A stretch of 64,000 bases of DNA from Agaribacterium sp. ZY112. GTDB taxonomy: Bacteria; Pseudomonadota; Gammaproteobacteria; Pseudomonadales; Cellvibrionaceae. Shown here piece by piece: positions 1 through 8,759 of the stretch. Each line of letters opens with the position of its first letter. Within the stretch, counting starts at the first letter, position 1. The notes under the pieces were generated by a model. That model was not told where the DNA came from and did not search any database. It worked only from the letters and a program-made list of their open reading frames with translations. Made by a program: the position numbers and the translations under genes. Location of the stretch: positions 62,001 through 126,000 of the forward strand of contig NZ_CP166840.1 in the NCBI RefSeq assembly GCF_041346925.1, in the 5' to 3' direction.

Positions 1-1257
1 AGTCGTATAATCATAACCAACGGCCCAAGCAGAATAGCCAGCACTCGTTGTGGTAACGTCTTGATATTGCAAGCCCATTAATACATTGTGACTTATCTCA
101 CCGGTCGTTAAATCGGCACGTAAGCGAGTATCAATGGCGGCTTGTTCAGAAGTGGCATCGTTTCGATAAAAACTTCTAGGGACCATTCCATCTTTATACA
201 AACTGCCGTCAGCATTATAAATAAAGCGATCGGCAGTTGTACTAAACGCTTGCCAAGCCTGTTGATAATCAGCAGAGGCGTCTGTGTAACGAGAAGTTAA
301 CTCCCAACTCCATACTTCATTAAAAGCATGATCAGCCAATAAGGTAAGTGCAGTGGTGGTCGCGTTATAGTGATTAAAACCCGGCTCCCCCATATACCTA
401 CTGTTTTCAATATACTTGCCATTAACTGCAGGATTTAAGGTGCCACTAATGGGTAAGAATTGTGCACCGGTATCACTTTCTGTGTCGGTGTAATTTAGTA
501 ATAAAGTAATATTACTTTTTTCACTTGGACTCCAAGTAAACGAAGGCGCAAACACCTTTGTTTTATCACTGACATAATCTACTTGGGTGTCACTATCTCT
601 ACCAACAGCAACAACACGATATAAAAACTCATCATCACTATCTATTGCACCAGTGCTATCTAGCGCTATTTGCTTGTGGTTAAAATTACCAAGCTCGGCA
701 ACAATTTCCGTACGGCGCTCAGCTTTTGGACGCTTACTCACCACATTTAATAAACCGCCTGGAGAGCCTTTTCCATAAAGAACAGAAGCAGGCCCTTTTA
801 ACACTTCAGTCTGCTCCAAGGTATAAACATCTGGGCGGGTGTTGTTGTAATTACCAAAGAGAGACTGCAAAGAATCTTGATATTGAGGTACTTCAAAACC
901 ACGTACTCTCAACCAATCTCCGCGTGTAGCAAAACCAAAGGTTTGACCCGTTATGCCTGCACTGTAGTTAAAGGCCTGATCAATATGAGTCACCCCTTTA
1001 AGCTTCATATCAAGCTCATCAACAATACTCACCGAACGAGCGATATCAACAATAGGCACATCATCTTTTAATGCTGAATATCGGCCCAACTCCCCCATAA
1101 CAAGGGTCTCTTCTAACATAGACTCGCCAGCACCCGTTATAGGCTGAGCCTTCTCAGCCTGCGCTTTGTCGTCAACGTGAGCCTGTGTTTGAGCCCACAA
1201 CGGGCTTGAAAAGACAGTCACCAAAAATGGCAGTATCGCCTTCTTATTTAGCGTCAT
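1..1257 (-). CDS. TonB-dependent siderophore receptor, N-terminal part (runs off the window)
   Basis: Outer-membrane receptor that imports a ferric siderophore using TonB energy. The reading frame is open from the ATG at 1257 to base 1 (419 codons), so the C-terminal barrel lies outside the window. A signal peptide ends near WAQ. The plug follows with a TonB-box-like ETLVMG, then RGFEVPQYQDSL and VLKGPASVLYGKGSPGG, the usual FhuA/FpvA-type plug signature. The last visible part, with HNVLMGLQYQDV, matches the barrel of siderophore receptors. A Fur-box-like sequence precedes the gene, so iron repression is likely. The exact ligand cannot be told. Confidence 0.93.
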   Translation of the reverse strand, partial: MTLNKKAILPFLVTVFSSPLWAQTQAHVDDKAQAEKAQPITGAGESMLEETLVMGELGRYSALKDDVPIVDIARSVSIVDELDMKLKGVTHIDQAFNYSAGITGQTFGFATRGDWLRVRGFEVPQYQDSLQSLFGNYNNTRPDVYTLEQTEVLKGPASVLYGKGSPGGLLNVVSKRPKAERRTEIVAELGNFNHKQIALDSTGAIDSDDEFLYRVVAVGRDSDTQVDYVSDKTKVFAPSFTWSPSEKSNITLLLNYTDTESDTGAQFLPISGTLNPAVNGKYIENSRYMGEPGFNHYNATTTALTLLADHAFNEVWSWELTSRYTDASADYQQAWQAFSTTADRFIYNADGSLYKDGMVPRSFYRNDATSEQAAIDTRLRADLTTGEISHNVLMGLQYQDVTTTSAGYSAWAVGYDYTT

Positions 1258-1289
1258 TTTATTTCCCCCCAAGAGAAACAGATGCAAAT

Positions 1290-1308
1290 GATTATGAGAA
1301 TGATTTCT
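1290..1308. promoter_or_regulatory. Fur box upstream of the siderophore receptor
   Basis: GATTATGAGAATGATTTCT matches the 19-base Fur consensus at 13 positions and contains consecutive GATTAT/GAGAAT hexamers. It lies 33 bases upstream of the receptor start, where it would block transcription when iron is plentiful. Confidence 0.75.
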
Positions 1309-1625
1309 ATTATACGCACACATAAATGATGAAGCCAGTGCCAAATGAAAAACACTGAGCACAGCGACTACGTTTTGAACTCAGCAATTAAGCGATATAG
1401 CGGGGGGAACTCTTAAGAAGCAGAAGTCGCAAAGAAGGGGGATTTAAAGATGCAATCAGCAAACGGCCCGAAAGCTAAACCATAGAGGCACGATCAAAAG
1501 AAGTTAGTGCTCCCGCCATCAGATGCAACACAGGATTAAAGCGCTCAAGCCAGAAAAACGGTGAAAAAGGCAAACTCATATCGGCCAGCTTAGCTTGTGT
1601 AAGGTAAGCGGACAGGGCATCAATA
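1309..1625. other. Intergenic stretch, possible 34-codon ORF
   Basis: Between the receptor promoter and the acetyltransferase gene. On the minus strand, 1475-1579 encodes 34 residues beginning MSLPFSPFFWLERFNP. The frame stays open a further 21 codons upstream to a stop inside the end of the GNAT gene. It has a protein-like composition but no convincing ribosome binding site. It could be a small gene or a decayed remnant. I see nothing else in this gap. Confidence 0.25.
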
Positions 1626-2162
1626 CTAAGAGTCGAGATCTGTTGTTAAAGCCTTGCTAAGAATAAACACCTCTTGGCGCTGCACACGCCCAGTACCTGC
1701 AGGCAGCCAACCTCGTTTTTGGTAGTATTCATTTTTATCACGGGTATAGAGCATAATTCGCTGCTGCTGCAACTCGTGCTCACAGGCATAGTCAAAAGCA
1801 TAGTCGAGCAATAAAGCTCCTAAGCCCATGCCCCTAAGCTCTGGCACCACAAAAAGGTTGGTTAACCACAAGCTGCGCTCGTGAGTTTTAGGCGTAAAGC
1901 CAAAATAGGCCAAAGAAACCGTGGCGATAGGTTGAGCTTTATACAGCGCGACAAAACTGCGAGGCAAGCTATCCGAAACAAAGTGAGAGCGTAATACTTC
2001 GGCCCTTTTTTCAATTCCTTCAGCTAAGCCCATGTCCGCTTTAACACCGGGCTGCAAGCCCTTGAGCCATTCGTGGTGATGCCAACTAGCGATCGTCGAT
2101 ATATGCTCAGGATGCTCCGCAAGATTACAGATACGAAGGTGTACATCAACAGTCTCACTCAT
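1626..2162 (-). CDS. GNAT family N-acetyltransferase
   Basis: Probable cytoplasmic acetyl-CoA-dependent N-acetyltransferase, substrate unknown. The start at 2162 is preferred over a longer frame because GGAGG sits just upstream and the upstream residues are Cys-rich and unlike a protein N-terminus. The central part has LTNLFVVPELRGMGLGALLLDYA, where RGMGLG is the acetyl-CoA pyrophosphate-binding loop (motif A), followed by the usual helix and a C-terminal YYQKRGW motif typical of the fold. At 178 residues it is normal for a single GNAT domain. Neighbours give no clue to substrate. Confidence 0.9.
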   Translation of the reverse strand: MSETVDVHLRICNLAEHPEHISTIASWHHHEWLKGLQPGVKADMGLAEGIEKRAEVLRSHFVSDSLPRSFVALYKAQPIATVSLAYFGFTPKTHERSLWLTNLFVVPELRGMGLGALLLDYAFDYACEHELQQQRIMLYTRDKNEYYQKRGWLPAGTGRVQRQEVFILSKALTTDLDS

Positions 2163-2370
2163 TGCGCCTCCAGCACACCACGTATAAAGATTATTATTTG
2201 AACAGCAATAATACACAGGGGAACGACAATAAAAAGCCTTTGACGCCAAAAATGACTACTAATCACACAATAAAATCACAAAGCCCCAGAAGTAAAGGCA
2301 GCAACAAGCTTTAAAATTAAGAGCGGTGAAGCACAGCCTCGCCTTCATTCACCGTGAAGCGACTAAGACA

Positions 2371-3288
2371 TTAAACCCAAGACTGGGCATCGGTGGCAAC
2401 CGCTACCGACAAGGAACCCACACTGGCATAAATACCACTTGCGACACTAGCAACACTGAAGATAAGAGTCATCTTATGTTGTTTTGCCTTTTGAGCTAAC
2501 TCTGAAAAGCCAGGCAGCTTTTTAAGCTCATCTAGGGGGCCACAATAATTGACAACAACAATCGGACAACGCGTGCCCTGCTCAATACAAGAGCCCACAT
2601 ATTCAAACAACTGACGGGCGGCCTTTTTAAAGCCCCATACATTGGCAACAGAGCTTGACGCATCATTTACATTACAGATAACCGGGTGGATACCCAGCTT
2701 GGTGGCCAACATTGCTTGCGTCCAACTTACGCTCTTTTCATTGCGCTCACGAGCACGCTCCAAAGCCACTAAAGGCTCTTTAGGTAAGATATAGGTATGG
2801 ATTTTCTCACTGAGTTTATCCATAGAACGACGAACCAAAGTTTCATCATCGCTTTTAAGCATTCGCCTGATGGTCTCTGCCGCCATTAAAGCCTGGCCTG
2901 CAAATACGGTTCGGCTATCCATTACTCGAACAATTACATCTTGACCGACTAAAGCCGCTTCTGCTGCGGTAGCACCCTCATTTGCATTGGCGTAGGTTTC
3001 ACCTTGAGTGCGATTAACCGTTTGCACAATAATGCGCTCAAAGCCCTCAGCCGCTTTTTTTAAAATCGCTTTTTCAAACAACTTGGCAGAAGGTGCCGAG
3101 GTGGTCACTTTATGTTTGCGAGCCAATGACCCGGACTCAAACAAAGCAAGTGCATCGTCCTCATTCGAGCTATCAATAAAAACATCACCATCAATGCCAT
3201 AAGCCAGAGGCACAAAGCTAATATTGTATTTTTCACAAAAAGTTGCAGGCAAACTGCAAGCTGAGTCGACAAGAATGGCTGTTTTCAT
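2371..3288 (-). CDS. DegV family protein (fatty-acid-binding fold)
   Basis: DegV-family proteins bind a fatty acid between two lobes; in Gram-positive bacteria they serve as FakB subunits of fatty acid kinase. The N-terminus AILVDSACSLP and the TTSAPS segment (about residue 62) fit the family's lipid-binding signatures. VMDSRTVFAGQALM fits the conserved D(S)xxxxxGxG-like turn region. At 305 residues it is slightly longer than the usual 280. Gammaproteobacterial relatives usually lack a FakA kinase and none is visible here, so the role is open. It is a single gene with gaps on both sides. Confidence 0.85.
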   Translation of the reverse strand: MKTAILVDSACSLPATFCEKYNISFVPLAYGIDGDVFIDSSNEDDALALFESGSLARKHKVTTSAPSAKLFEKAILKKAAEGFERIIVQTVNRTQGETYANANEGATAAEAALVGQDVIVRVMDSRTVFAGQALMAAETIRRMLKSDDETLVRRSMDKLSEKIHTYILPKEPLVALERARERNEKSVSWTQAMLATKLGIHPVICNVNDASSSVANVWGFKKAARQLFEYVGSCIEQGTRCPIVVVNYCGPLDELKKLPGFSELAQKAKQHKMTLIFSVASVASGIYASVGSLSVAVATDAQSWV

Positions 3289-3533
3289 TTGGCTATAATC
3301 GCAATCTAAAAATGCATTCTAGCCACTTAAAACCAATAGCGCTAGATGATGGCGCGTAAGTAATCAATCACAATTGGCTCACATGAGTGAGATTAAGCTC
3401 AGACTAAAGAAAGCTTTATTAATGCAGAAAAGAGATGAGTAATACAAGGGAAAGAGAAAGTAAAAGGCCTGTGCAATCGTTTTAATTGCCAGGCCCAAAG
3501 CTCTGTTTGAGCCTAGCTAGGAGAGACAAATAA

Positions 3534-4469
3534 CTAACGCTGTTTACGAACCAGCAAGCCTAAACCGAGTAATGCAAACAACCAAAGGCTGCCGCTACCT
3601 CCGCCATCAGAACCAGTCGACTCACAACCATCAATACCAACTCGAGTCCCCGTTACTGTATCTGGGCATTGATCTAATGCATCGTTGACACCGTCATCAT
3701 CTGTATCCACTTGATACAAAGCACAGCCATTTTCATCGACAACTTCATCGGCATTGGTATTGGCGCAGCTGTCATCGTCATTCAGCACTCCGTCGTCATC
3801 TAAATCATGGATCAAAGTATTAGGTACAGGGCTTAATGACGCGGCGGTATTGGTGGCCGAGTCAATAATAGTGATGCGCTCAATAACCAGTAAATTACTT
3901 TCATCGTAGTCATTCACACTCGTGCCCGGTTCCATATCGGCCAACGGTAAGGCATTGCTAGTAACTGGGGTTTGAGCTAAAGCTTCAACAACTTCGTAAT
4001 CGCCCTCAACAACCTCACCAAATGCAGTAAAACCGCCGTTCTGTCTATCCAGATTTGAAGAGTTATCCGCTAAATTAATAAACCAGCCACTAGTTGCACT
4101 ATCAGGGTCACCGCCAATTTTAGCCATCGCAACCGTTGCTTTAACATTAGAAAAAACAGGCTCATTACTGACAGGGTCTGAAACCTCGATACTTGGGAAA
4201 ACTTGCCTGCCCACCGAATCTTGCCCTTCGTAAGTAAATCCCCCTCCCTGAAGTACAAAGCCGTGTACCAGTCGATGAAATACCGATCCATCATAGGCGC
4301 CACTTTCTACATAGCTTAAAAAGTTCTGAACCGTTAGAGGCGTTTCATCATCATACAGGTTAATTTTAAAATCACCGCGAGATGTCTCGACCTCAACAAT
4401 GGTTGCGTGACTAGTTAGACTGAACGCTAGGGCCAAAGCCACAGCAGAACACCGGGATATAAAATTCAT
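3534..4469 (-). CDS. Exported cyclophilin-type peptidyl-prolyl isomerase with GlyGly-CTERM tail
   Basis: The Sec signal peptide ends near SHA. Residues about 25-195 form a cyclophilin domain (SRGDFKINLYDDETPLTVQNF, FHRLVHGFVLQGGG, FTAFGEVVEG), which catalyses cis-trans isomerisation of prolyl bonds in exported proteins. An Asp-rich segment follows (DLDDDGVLNDDDSC, DTDDDGVNDALDQCPD), a thrombospondin type-3/EF-hand-like calcium-binding linker. The C-terminus is Gly/Ser-rich, then a hydrophobic helix, then RKQR. This is the GlyGly-CTERM sorting signal, known in other bacteria to be processed by rhombosortase and linked to surface display. No rhombosortase gene is visible here. Confidence 0.88.
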   Translation of the reverse strand: MNFISRCSAVALALAFSLTSHATIVEVETSRGDFKINLYDDETPLTVQNFLSYVESGAYDGSVFHRLVHGFVLQGGGFTYEGQDSVGRQVFPSIEVSDPVSNEPVFSNVKATVAMAKIGGDPDSATSGWFINLADNSSNLDRQNGGFTAFGEVVEGDYEVVEALAQTPVTSNALPLADMEPGTSVNDYDESNLLVIERITIIDSATNTAASLSPVPNTLIHDLDDDGVLNDDDSCANTNADEVVDENGCALYQVDTDDDGVNDALDQCPDTVTGTRVGIDGCESTGSDGGGSGSLWLFALLGLGLLVRKQR

Positions 4470-4592
4470 TGTTCTTTTCTCTTTTATCTATTTGTTTTTC
4501 TACAAGAGCAGCTAGCGATAACAAATCGCAAACTTACTTAAGGCGTAAACGGGCCAGACAGTCTGACACATGATTCGTCTTTATGTTCCCTA

Positions 4593-5684
4593 TTATTTCT
4601 GAAAAGAGGCATTTACCTCTCCTTTAAAACACGCAATAACCCAGGGGTAATTGTCACTCACGTAATAAGCATATTGGCCATTTACCAGCATGCCGTTACA
4701 TTCATCTAGATCGCCAGCACCTGTAAATTCATAGTCATCGATATATTGACCATCGTAGTTTCCCGACGGATTCGCCTCACCACTTGGGCGTTCACCGGTT
4801 TTTAGCTCGTAGCCCGACAGCGCTTTACGCACACGGCCTTCACTTTCATCGTAGAAATAACTGCCATAAATAGGAAAACCGTCTGCTGCATAACCAATCA
4901 CAGGGGAGCCAAACGAACCAGGCAAATCATCAAACAGGGCCATAGGATTACCGTGATAGTGATACGTGCCATCTGGCTGGGTATGCGCATTGTGAAGATC
5001 TGTACCAAAACGATTCAAGGGGCTCAAAGGGTCCAATAACCAACCATCTTCAAGCCGACAGCCAACAGGTACATTACCATCAGTATCGGCCATGGCATCA
5101 TTAGGTTTGTAACAACCTGCAGACAAAATATCCAATACCACGCCATTGAGCATAACCGCATCATAGCTTTGCTGACTTAGAGGGCTTGCCGATGCGGCAA
5201 AGCTCGGTGTTTGAGGAAAACGAAAACTGCGGTTTATCGCACTCACATCGGTGGCAAAACGAGCACTCTCATCATTAAAATCATGATTGGGGATACCATT
5301 AGCTGTCAGTACACACTCATCTGCATCCAAACTTATAGAGACTTCACTATTAAAATCGAGATTGTTTTGCAGATCTCGCACCGAGGCTTCGTAATCTGCG
5401 AGCCTTGATTCACAATCAACATTACGCTCAATAAGAATGGCATCCTTATAATTCACCGTATCCAAATCATCAGCAGCATCGGATACGTCTGTAGAGTCGA
5501 CTTCATTGCCATCACTGCTTTGATCGCCAACTTCGGTACTCACCTGATCCGTTATCGATTCACTTGAGTCATCATCAAGCTGTGCACCGGCCCCTGAAGA
5601 AGAGCCCGATGAACCACCACACGCAGCTAACAGGCTCAAAATCAGTATATGTAATGCCAAAAGATAGTTAGTTTTAATACTCAT
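4593..5684 (-). CDS. YHYH domain lipoprotein
   Basis: The N-terminus has a lipoprotein signal with lipobox LLAAC followed by Gly/Ser-rich and acidic linkers to about residue 75. The rest is a YHYH domain: the motif GTYHYHGNP is followed by GYAADGFPIYGSY, a pair that defines the family. YHYH proteins are secreted or lipid-anchored and of unproven biochemistry. The clustered His residues suggest metal binding, but that is inference. The gene is monocistronic or loosely paired with the downstream cyclophilin gene (about 120 bases away, same strand). Confidence 0.85.
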   Translation of the reverse strand: MSIKTNYLLALHILILSLLAACGGSSGSSSGAGAQLDDDSSESITDQVSTEVGDQSSDGNEVDSTDVSDAADDLDTVNYKDAILIERNVDCESRLADYEASVRDLQNNLDFNSEVSISLDADECVLTANGIPNHDFNDESARFATDVSAINRSFRFPQTPSFAASASPLSQQSYDAVMLNGVVLDILSAGCYKPNDAMADTDGNVPVGCRLEDGWLLDPLSPLNRFGTDLHNAHTQPDGTYHYHGNPMALFDDLPGSFGSPVIGYAADGFPIYGSYFYDESEGRVRKALSGYELKTGERPSGEANPSGNYDGQYIDDYEFTGAGDLDECNGMLVNGQYAYYVSDNYPWVIACFKGEVNASFQK

Positions 5685-5933
5685 TAGTAATCCAGTACTT
5701 TGACTAAAAGATACTTAAGTATGTCGTTCAAAAGTGCAGTAAATATGGATAAATCAAAAACAGCTGTTTTTCTTTCGCCTTTTCAAGTACTTAGCGGTGT
5801 TAGACTAATTAGCAATGGCATAAGTGCCGTAAAAGCAAGGCCAAATACAAATCATTAACATTCGTAACCCCTTGTTTTAGCTCATTTTTTTATTGATCCA
5901 GAACAAAAAAACGCTACACTACTGGGGAATTCA

Positions 5934-6014
5934 ATGATGCAAACTCTGCCATTTAAGCCGCCCTACAAATCGAAAGGCTTAAATACGAGACAAGATAAGG
6001 AGGCTCTAAAATGA
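5934..6014 (+). CDS. Possible 26-codon leader ORF overlapping the first bacterioferritin start
   Basis: ATGATG at 5934, preceded by GGGG six bases upstream, opens a 26-residue frame. It ends in TGA at 6012-6014, overlapping the bacterioferritin ATG by two bases. Such an overlap would permit translational coupling. The peptide (MMQTLPFKPPYKSK at its start) resembles nothing I know. It may be fortuitous, since the bacterioferritin gene has its own AAGGAGG-like site inside this frame. Confidence 0.25.
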   Translation: MMQTLPFKPPYKSKGLNTRQDKEALK

Positions 6015-6484
6015 AAGCCAATGCCGATGTTGTTGCACGCCTTAACCAAGTGCTGTGCACCGAACTCACCTCGATTAACCGCTTTTTCTTACATGCGCGC
6101 ATGTATAAAAACTGGGGCTTTGAGCGCTTAAACGAAGCCGCTTATAAAAAGTCTATTAAAGACATGAAGCAAAGCGACAAACTTATTGAGCGTATTTTGT
6201 TTTTAGAAGGCCTGCCCAATTTACAAAAGCTTAATCCTTTGTTGATTGGTGAAGATACCAAAGAGATGCTCGCGTGCGATCTAAAGTTTCAGCTTGCTCA
6301 AGTTGCCGAGCTAAAAGACGCTATCGCCCTATGTGAACAGGTACAAGATTACGTTAGTCGCGATTTACTTTCTGAGATTTTGGAATACGAAGAAGACATC
6401 GTCGACTGGCTTGAAACTCAAGAGTATCAAATTGAAAACATGGGCTTGGCAAATTATCTACAAGCTCAAATCGAGGAGGAATAA
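6011..6484 (+). CDS. bfrA: Bacterioferritin, heme-binding type subunit (ferroxidase site lost)
   Basis: Ferritin-like four-helix subunit of the 24-mer iron-storage shell. Met52, the axial ligand to the inter-subunit heme in bacterioferritins, is kept (KDMKQSD). Most diiron ligands are replaced: position 51 is Asp, 54 is Gln, 94 is Gln and the final His position (131) is Val, while Glu18 and Glu128 remain. At 157 residues the length is normal. It has a strong ribosome binding site (AAGGAGG). The stop is 1 base before the next gene, so the two form an operon and presumably a mixed shell. The letters A/B differ between species; the symbol is by role only. Confidence 0.93.
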   Translation: MKANADVVARLNQVLCTELTSINRFFLHARMYKNWGFERLNEAAYKKSIKDMKQSDKLIERILFLEGLPNLQKLNPLLIGEDTKEMLACDLKFQLAQVAELKDAIALCEQVQDYVSRDLLSEILEYEEDIVDWLETQEYQIENMGLANYLQAQIEEE

Positions 6485-6485
6485 G

Positions 6486-6953
6486 ATGAAAGGCAATGAC
6501 AAAATTATCGCGGAATTAAATCGTCTCTTAAGCTACGAACTAGCTGCGATGGATCAGTACTTCCTTCACTCAGAAATGTACGCCGATTGGGGTTTCAGTA
6601 AATTAGCTGCACGCATTGGCCATGAATTTGATGATGAAAAAGGCCATGCGCAGAAGTTAATTGCGCGTATATTGTTCTTAGAAGGCAAACCCGACATGGT
6701 CACGCGCCACGACATCAATATTGGCGAAGATGTACCGGCTATGCTGCAAAGTGATTTAGATGTTGAATACGCTGTTGATGCGGCACTGAAAGAAGTCATC
6801 GCACTATGTGAAAGCGAAAAAGATTATGTAACTCGCGATATGCTGAGTGTTTTATTGGAAGATACCGAGGTCGACCACGCTTGGTGGTTAGAACAGCAAC
6901 TGGGCTTAATAAAACGTGTCGGTTTAGAAAATTACCTACAGAGCCAAATGTAA
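6486..6953 (+). CDS. bfrB: Bacterioferritin, ferroxidase-type subunit (heme Met lost)
   Basis: Second bacterioferritin subunit, 155 residues. It oxidises Fe(II) to Fe(III) for storage. The full diiron set is visible: Glu18, Glu51, His54, Glu94, Glu128 and His131. The heme ligand position 52 is Lys, so it should not bind heme by itself. The start at 6486 follows GAGGAGG within the end of the preceding gene, a clear coupling arrangement; a longer frame extending into that gene is rejected. A rho-independent terminator at 7001-7033 ends the operon. Two-subunit bacterioferritins with this division of labour are known in Neisseria and Pseudomonas. Confidence 0.95.
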   Translation: MKGNDKIIAELNRLLSYELAAMDQYFLHSEMYADWGFSKLAARIGHEFDDEKGHAQKLIARILFLEGKPDMVTRHDINIGEDVPAMLQSDLDVEYAVDAALKEVIALCESEKDYVTRDMLSVLLEDTEVDHAWWLEQQLGLIKRVGLENYLQSQM

Positions 6954-7000
6954 GTAATCACTACCTACATCCGCTAGAACGTTTAAAACATACTAAAACA

Positions 7001-7033
7001 AAAAGGGCTGACGTCTTGCACACCAGCCCTTTT
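7001..7033 (+). terminator. Rho-independent terminator after the bacterioferritin operon
   Basis: AAAAGGGCTG pairs with CAGCCCTTTT (7024-7033) across a 13-base loop and continues into a T run. It could also serve the convergent di-heme gene. Confidence 0.85.
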
Positions 7034-7061
7034 TTTATTGCCAAAGCTATACATCGTTTTT

Positions 7062-8621
7062 TTACAAATCGTTTAAAAACGCCATAAACTGCTCACGCTC
7101 TTTAGCAGTAAATTGTAATACCTTTTCTTTAGCCGCTTGCGCTTCGCCGCCATGCCACAATACCGCTTCAAGTATAGTGCGAGCACGCCCATCGTGTAAA
7201 AATGTAGCTTCAGGGTCAACCGCTTTTGCTAAACCGATACCCCATAAAGGAGAGGTTCGCCACTCGCGTGCGTTAGCTTGAAATTCATAAGCGACTGACG
7301 CACTAGCAGGACGATTATCTTTGTCGAAATCGGCTAACTCTTCTCCCATGTCATGAAGCAACATATCCGTATAAGGGAAAATAGTTTGTCCGCTTAGCTC
7401 AGGGAATTCAGGATCGGTCTCTGTCACATAAGAAGCAACATGACAATCAACACAACCGGCTTCATTAAATAGAGTTTTACCCGCTTGCACATCGTCACTA
7501 TAAGCATCACGACGCTCTGGTACCGCTAGATGGGCAGAATAAAAACCAACCGCATCAAGAATTTTGTCGCTTACTTCATAGTTGTAATCTTCATTTGCAT
7601 CGCCATTACCATTCGCTGTTAGCTGACAATCCTCTTGGTGTGCCATGCAACTTTCATTTTGATGGAAACGACTGGTCAAGCCCATATCATTTAAGAAAGC
7701 ACCCGCAGCTTGTTCAATTAACGAAGGCTGGCCTGATTTCCAACCAAAACGCCCCAAACGAACAGCGTCATCTTTAACACTCCATACGTAATTGGCCTTA
7801 CCACTAATGCCATCACCATTGCTGTCATTTTCATCAGCCAAGGCAACAATATCCAACTCGGGGATCAACGCAATTAGGCCAAGCCCAATCATTTGGGGGG
7901 CAACGCGCGCTGAAAAAATCGTGTCGTCATCAAAGTCATAGCCCTCTGCGGCATAGGTACTGATCATATGCCACTCAGGCTTTCGCAATACCACGTCATG
8001 ACCATCGGCAAAACTAACAGTGACATCACTGTAGCTAACACTCAATTCAACTTCAGGCTGTACATCAGAGACTGAATCTTGCTGTAGCTGGCCGCCAACC
8101 GTGCTATCACCAACATTAGCCATGATGCCATTATGCATTGCTGTTACGGTGTCTGCGCTTATTTCACTTTTTGCAGCACGCAATAAAATAGTCGAGAAAT
8201 CAGTGCCATCTTCTGTAGCACTTACCATCGGTGCGTGCCCACGGCCATCGCGTACGTGACAGTCTTGGCACGCATTATTATTAAATAAACCTCCTAGACC
8301 ATCTCGTGAAGACGTACTTGCACTACCTGCAACCCAGGGGTTTTCAAAAAAATCATTACCTAAATTAAAGCTAACTATTTTGTCGCTGCCTTTTAGGTTA
8401 TTACTGTGCTCAGAAAATGCATTGGAATTTTTCACTGCTACCGTTGCATCACCCGCAGCTAAGTGCTCAATTTGATCTGCCGATGGACTAGGGCTAGGCG
8501 AGGGGCCGGAATTACCACCACTGCCTGAATCCGTACTTGAGCCACTAGCGCCGCCACAAGCACTTAGGCTTAAGCCTAATAGCGCGGCATATAAATAACT
8601 GCTGTTCATCGTTTGTCTCAT
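7062..8621 (-). CDS. Di-heme oxidoreductase-family lipoprotein
   Basis: Lipoprotein (lipobox LSAC) with a short Ser-Pro linker, then the di-heme family formerly called DUF1111, distantly related to cytochrome c peroxidases. Two c-type heme sites are visible: CQDCH in the N-terminal third and CVDCH in the C-terminal third. WHMISTYAAEGYDF and LHDGRARTILEAVLWHGGEA are typical of the family, the latter near the C-terminus. It follows an imelysin gene, a pairing often seen in iron-regulated periplasmic loci. Its role is probably electron transfer during iron handling (inference). The start could equally be the Met at 8609. Confidence 0.9.
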   Translation of the reverse strand: MRQTMNSSYLYAALLGLSLSACGGASGSSTDSGSGGNSGPSPSPSPSADQIEHLAAGDATVAVKNSNAFSEHSNNLKGSDKIVSFNLGNDFFENPWVAGSASTSSRDGLGGLFNNNACQDCHVRDGRGHAPMVSATEDGTDFSTILLRAAKSEISADTVTAMHNGIMANVGDSTVGGQLQQDSVSDVQPEVELSVSYSDVTVSFADGHDVVLRKPEWHMISTYAAEGYDFDDDTIFSARVAPQMIGLGLIALIPELDIVALADENDSNGDGISGKANYVWSVKDDAVRLGRFGWKSGQPSLIEQAAGAFLNDMGLTSRFHQNESCMAHQEDCQLTANGNGDANEDYNYEVSDKILDAVGFYSAHLAVPERRDAYSDDVQAGKTLFNEAGCVDCHVASYVTETDPEFPELSGQTIFPYTDMLLHDMGEELADFDKDNRPASASVAYEFQANAREWRTSPLWGIGLAKAVDPEATFLHDGRARTILEAVLWHGGEAQAAKEKVLQFTAKEREQFMAFLNDL

Positions 8622-8641
8622 TATCCAGTTTTAAAAACGCA

Positions 8642-8671
8642 AAAAGCAGGGGCATTTAGCCTCCTGCTTTT
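8642..8671. terminator. Hairpin between imelysin and di-heme genes
   Basis: AAAAGCAGG (8642-8650) pairs with CCTGCTTTT (8663-8671). It lies in the 138-base gap just upstream of the di-heme start, so on the minus strand it could reduce read-through from imelysin into the downstream gene. Confidence 0.55.
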
Positions 8672-8716
8672 CTACGAACTTACGGTGCTCTTAAGAGCAC
8701 TCTTTTGTTCTTTTAT

Positions 8717-8742
8717 GAAAAAGCGCTCATCAAAGCTTTTTC
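8717..8742 (-). terminator. Terminator-like hairpin after imelysin
   Basis: GAAAAAGC (8717-8724) pairs with GCTTTTTC (8735-8742) directly after the imelysin stop. The perfect palindrome GTGCTCTTAAGAGCAC lies a little further on. Together they suggest partial termination between the two genes. Confidence 0.5.
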
Positions 8743-8759
8743 ATTTTCACCTAGGCAAT

